The notes under the pieces were generated by a model that was not told where the DNA came from, searched no databases, and saw only the letters and a program-made list of their open reading frames with translations. Positions 5,444 to 7,050 of a stretch of DNA of 7,050 nucleotides are shown here, in pieces; position 1 is the stretch's first letter; the number at the start of each line of letters is the position of its first letter. Origin of the DNA: Methanobacteriota archaeon (GTDB taxonomy: Archaea > Thermoplasmatota > Poseidoniia > Poseidoniales > Thalassarchaeaceae); assembly GCA_002731195.1 (NCBI GenBank), contig PCAI01000028.1, positions 14,784-21,833 on the forward strand, read 5' to 3'. Position numbers and translations under genes: made by a program.

Positions 5444-7050
5444 ATGGATTTGATGTTGGTTCTTTCATTTCTATTTTTTATGTCTATTTTTGCAGGAGTA
5501 GGTCTTGCATCTATGATGGTCAAAGAAGATACAACCGATGATTATCTTGTAGCTGGAAGAGGGATGCATCCAGCATTGGCTGCACTATCTGCTGTGAGTA
5601 CTTGGAATTCTGGTTTCATGTTTATTGGTTTTATCGGATTTACTTACATGTTAGGGTTTAACATTATTTGGTTGTCCCTATTATCTACTATTGGCCAAGT
5701 TGTGGCTTGGGCATGGTTATACAAATTTATTCAAGAAGAAGGTCAGGAAAGAGGAGTTCGTTCACTATCTTCTCTGGTTGCTGATAAGGCCGGTGCACCT
5801 GAAGCAAAGTTAGCTGCTGTATTGTCTGTACTTTTCCTCAGTATATACGCAGCAGCTCAACTAACTTCAGGAGGAAAGGCACTGTATGTTATGATGGGTT
5901 GGGACGAGGTGATTGGGATTTTGATTGGTTTTGTACTAGTTGTGGCTTACTGCTATGCTGGAGGAATTAGAGCCTCGATTTGGACAGATGCTGCCCAATC
6001 ATGTGTAATGATTGTAGGATCGACTATTCTCTGCTGGATTGCACTACAGGAAGTAGGAGGATTTGGAGGACTTACTGAGGGTTTAGAAGCGCAAGATCCA
6101 CTACTCACTAAATTCTTCCCATCGGATTTGAGATTTGGATTCTCTATGTGGGCTTTCGCATTCTTCCTTGGAGGTCTTGGTGTTGCTGGACAGCCTCAGG
6201 TTGTTTCTAGAGTCATGACTCTTGGGTCTGATTCTGATCGTAAAAAAGCAATGATTTGGTTTTTTATTTGGCAGACACCATTCTCGATATTGATGGTAAT
6301 TATTGGCTTGGCAAGCCGAATTCTATTTACTGCTAGTGATTTTGATCCAGAATTAGGCTTACCAGCGATGGCGATGGAAACAATGCCACAAATTGGCGTT
6401 GGAATGATTCTTGCATCTATTTTTGCAGCAACTATGTCAACGGCTGATAGTCAAGTTCTCGCCTGTACCGCTGCTATTACGGATGATATTAAGCCGGAAT
6501 GGAGGCAAGATCATAAGACTACAAAGAAAGTTACCCTAGTAGTAGCAGCATTTGCAACAATGATTTCGATTGGAGGACTCTATATTCCCGGAGGAGATTC
6601 GGTATTCAAGCTAGTTATTTTAGCCGTCTATGGCCTTGGAGGGATTTTCGTCCCACTCTTAACAATACGTTGGATGGGGTACAAACCAGATAGCACTCAT
6701 TCGATAGTAATGATGATTTCAGCATTTATTGGAGTAATTGTATGGACCTTACTTAAATTTGGAGATGCTGATGGTATTTTTCCCTCAGTACCAGGGATGG
6801 GAGCAGCTTTCATAGCTCACTTTGTAATGAATGAGATTAGAAGTCCTGAGTTGTCTTCATTCGGAAGATTTGAAATGCCCAGTCGCGAAAAATTTGGTGC
6901 TATTGCAGCAGTAATAGCTCTAGGTTTAGTTTTGAGTGAGGCAGTATATTTTATCGCTACACCTGATTCATCAAATTCATCTGATTCTAAGGGAATGTAT
7001 TATGTTACCATAATCGAAGAAGTTATGGTTTTAGATTCGGGTTCTGAGTA
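5444..7050 (+). CDS. Sodium:solute symporter, SSS/PutP family (3' end cut or exactly at edge)
   Basis: An inner-membrane secondary transporter that takes up a solute with Na+. From the ATG at 5444 the frame is open for 535 codons to the window end; the last two bases are TA, so the stop may be the next base. About 13-14 hydrophobic segments can be counted, the first at 3-23 (outside-in start MDLMLVLSFLFFMS). Family marks are D-D-Y-L-V-A-G-R-G (32-40), the unwound first core helix ALSAVSTWNSGFMFIGF (47-63), G-G-I-R-A-S-I-W-T-D (173-182), G-Q-P-Q-V-V-S-R-V-M (249-258), and A-T-M-S-T-A-D-S-Q-V-L (329-339). S332 and T333 of the last motif align with the Na+-binding S340 and T341 of E. coli PutP. 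The PutP Na+ residue D55 is not kept (Trp54/Asn55 in this stretch), so proline is not assured as substrate; other amino acids, organic acids or sugars are possible. It is transcribed away from the cyclophilin gene. Confidence 0.88.
   Translation, partial: MDLMLVLSFLFFMSIFAGVGLASMMVKEDTTDDYLVAGRGMHPALAALSAVSTWNSGFMFIGFIGFTYMLGFNIIWLSLLSTIGQVVAWAWLYKFIQEEGQERGVRSLSSLVADKAGAPEAKLAAVLSVLFLSIYAAAQLTSGGKALYVMMGWDEVIGILIGFVLVVAYCYAGGIRASIWTDAAQSCVMIVGSTILCWIALQEVGGFGGLTEGLEAQDPLLTKFFPSDLRFGFSMWAFAFFLGGLGVAGQPQVVSRVMTLGSDSDRKKAMIWFFIWQTPFSILMVIIGLASRILFTASDFDPELGLPAMAMETMPQIGVGMILASIFAATMSTADSQVLACTAAITDDIKPEWRQDHKTTKKVTLVVAAFATMISIGGLYIPGGDSVFKLVILAVYGLGGIFVPLLTIRWMGYKPDSTHSIVMMISAFIGVIVWTLLKFGDADGIFPSVPGMGAAFIAHFVMNEIRSPELSSFGRFEMPSREKFGAIAAVIALGLVLSEAVYFIATPDSSNSSDSKGMYYVTIIEEVMVLDSGSE

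Overview
The window is AT-rich and carries five protein genes, two of them cut by the window edges. Four lie on the minus strand and one (a transporter) diverges on the plus strand. No rRNA, tRNA, insertion sequence or CRISPR array was seen, and no gene-free stretch exceeds 300 bases (the longest is 2678-2900, 223 bases). The style suggests a marine planktonic archaeon of the Thermoplasmatota (Marine Group II/III, 'Poseidoniales'-like). The grounds are AT-rich TATA-like boxes about 24-33 bases before start codons, no clear Shine-Dalgarno sites (leaderless style), long Asn/Ser/Asp-rich lipoproteins, and a pentapeptide-repeat surface protein. No phylogenetic marker is present, so this is inference and a bacterial source is not excluded.

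Layout from left to right. 1-275 (minus) is the N-terminal part of a thioredoxin-fold/ATP10-like protein. 353-1948 (minus) is a surface lipoprotein with two coiled coils, a Tyr/Gly-rich hinge, an M23 metallopeptidase domain and a C-terminal cysteine-containing domain. 2027-2677 (minus) is a class I SAM-dependent methyltransferase. 2678-2900 is an intergenic block with a hairpin plus T-run terminator for the upstream gene and a TATA-like box for the methyltransferase. 2901-5333 (minus) is an 810-residue lipoprotein that joins a cyclophilin-type prolyl isomerase to a long, modular pentapeptide-repeat region. 5334-5443 is a 110-base divergent promoter region. 5444-7050 (plus) is a sodium:solute symporter (SSS/PutP family), running off the right edge.

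No single metabolic pathway links these genes. The common theme is the cell surface: two lipobox proteins anchored outside the membrane (one a putative peptidase, one a putative folding catalyst on a beta-helical stalk) next to a sodium-driven uptake system. The most noteworthy items are the M23 domain in a probable peptidoglycan-free archaeon, and the cyclophilin/pentapeptide fusion with repeated C-x9-C modules and DNA-level traces of repeat growth in 15-base and 60-base steps.
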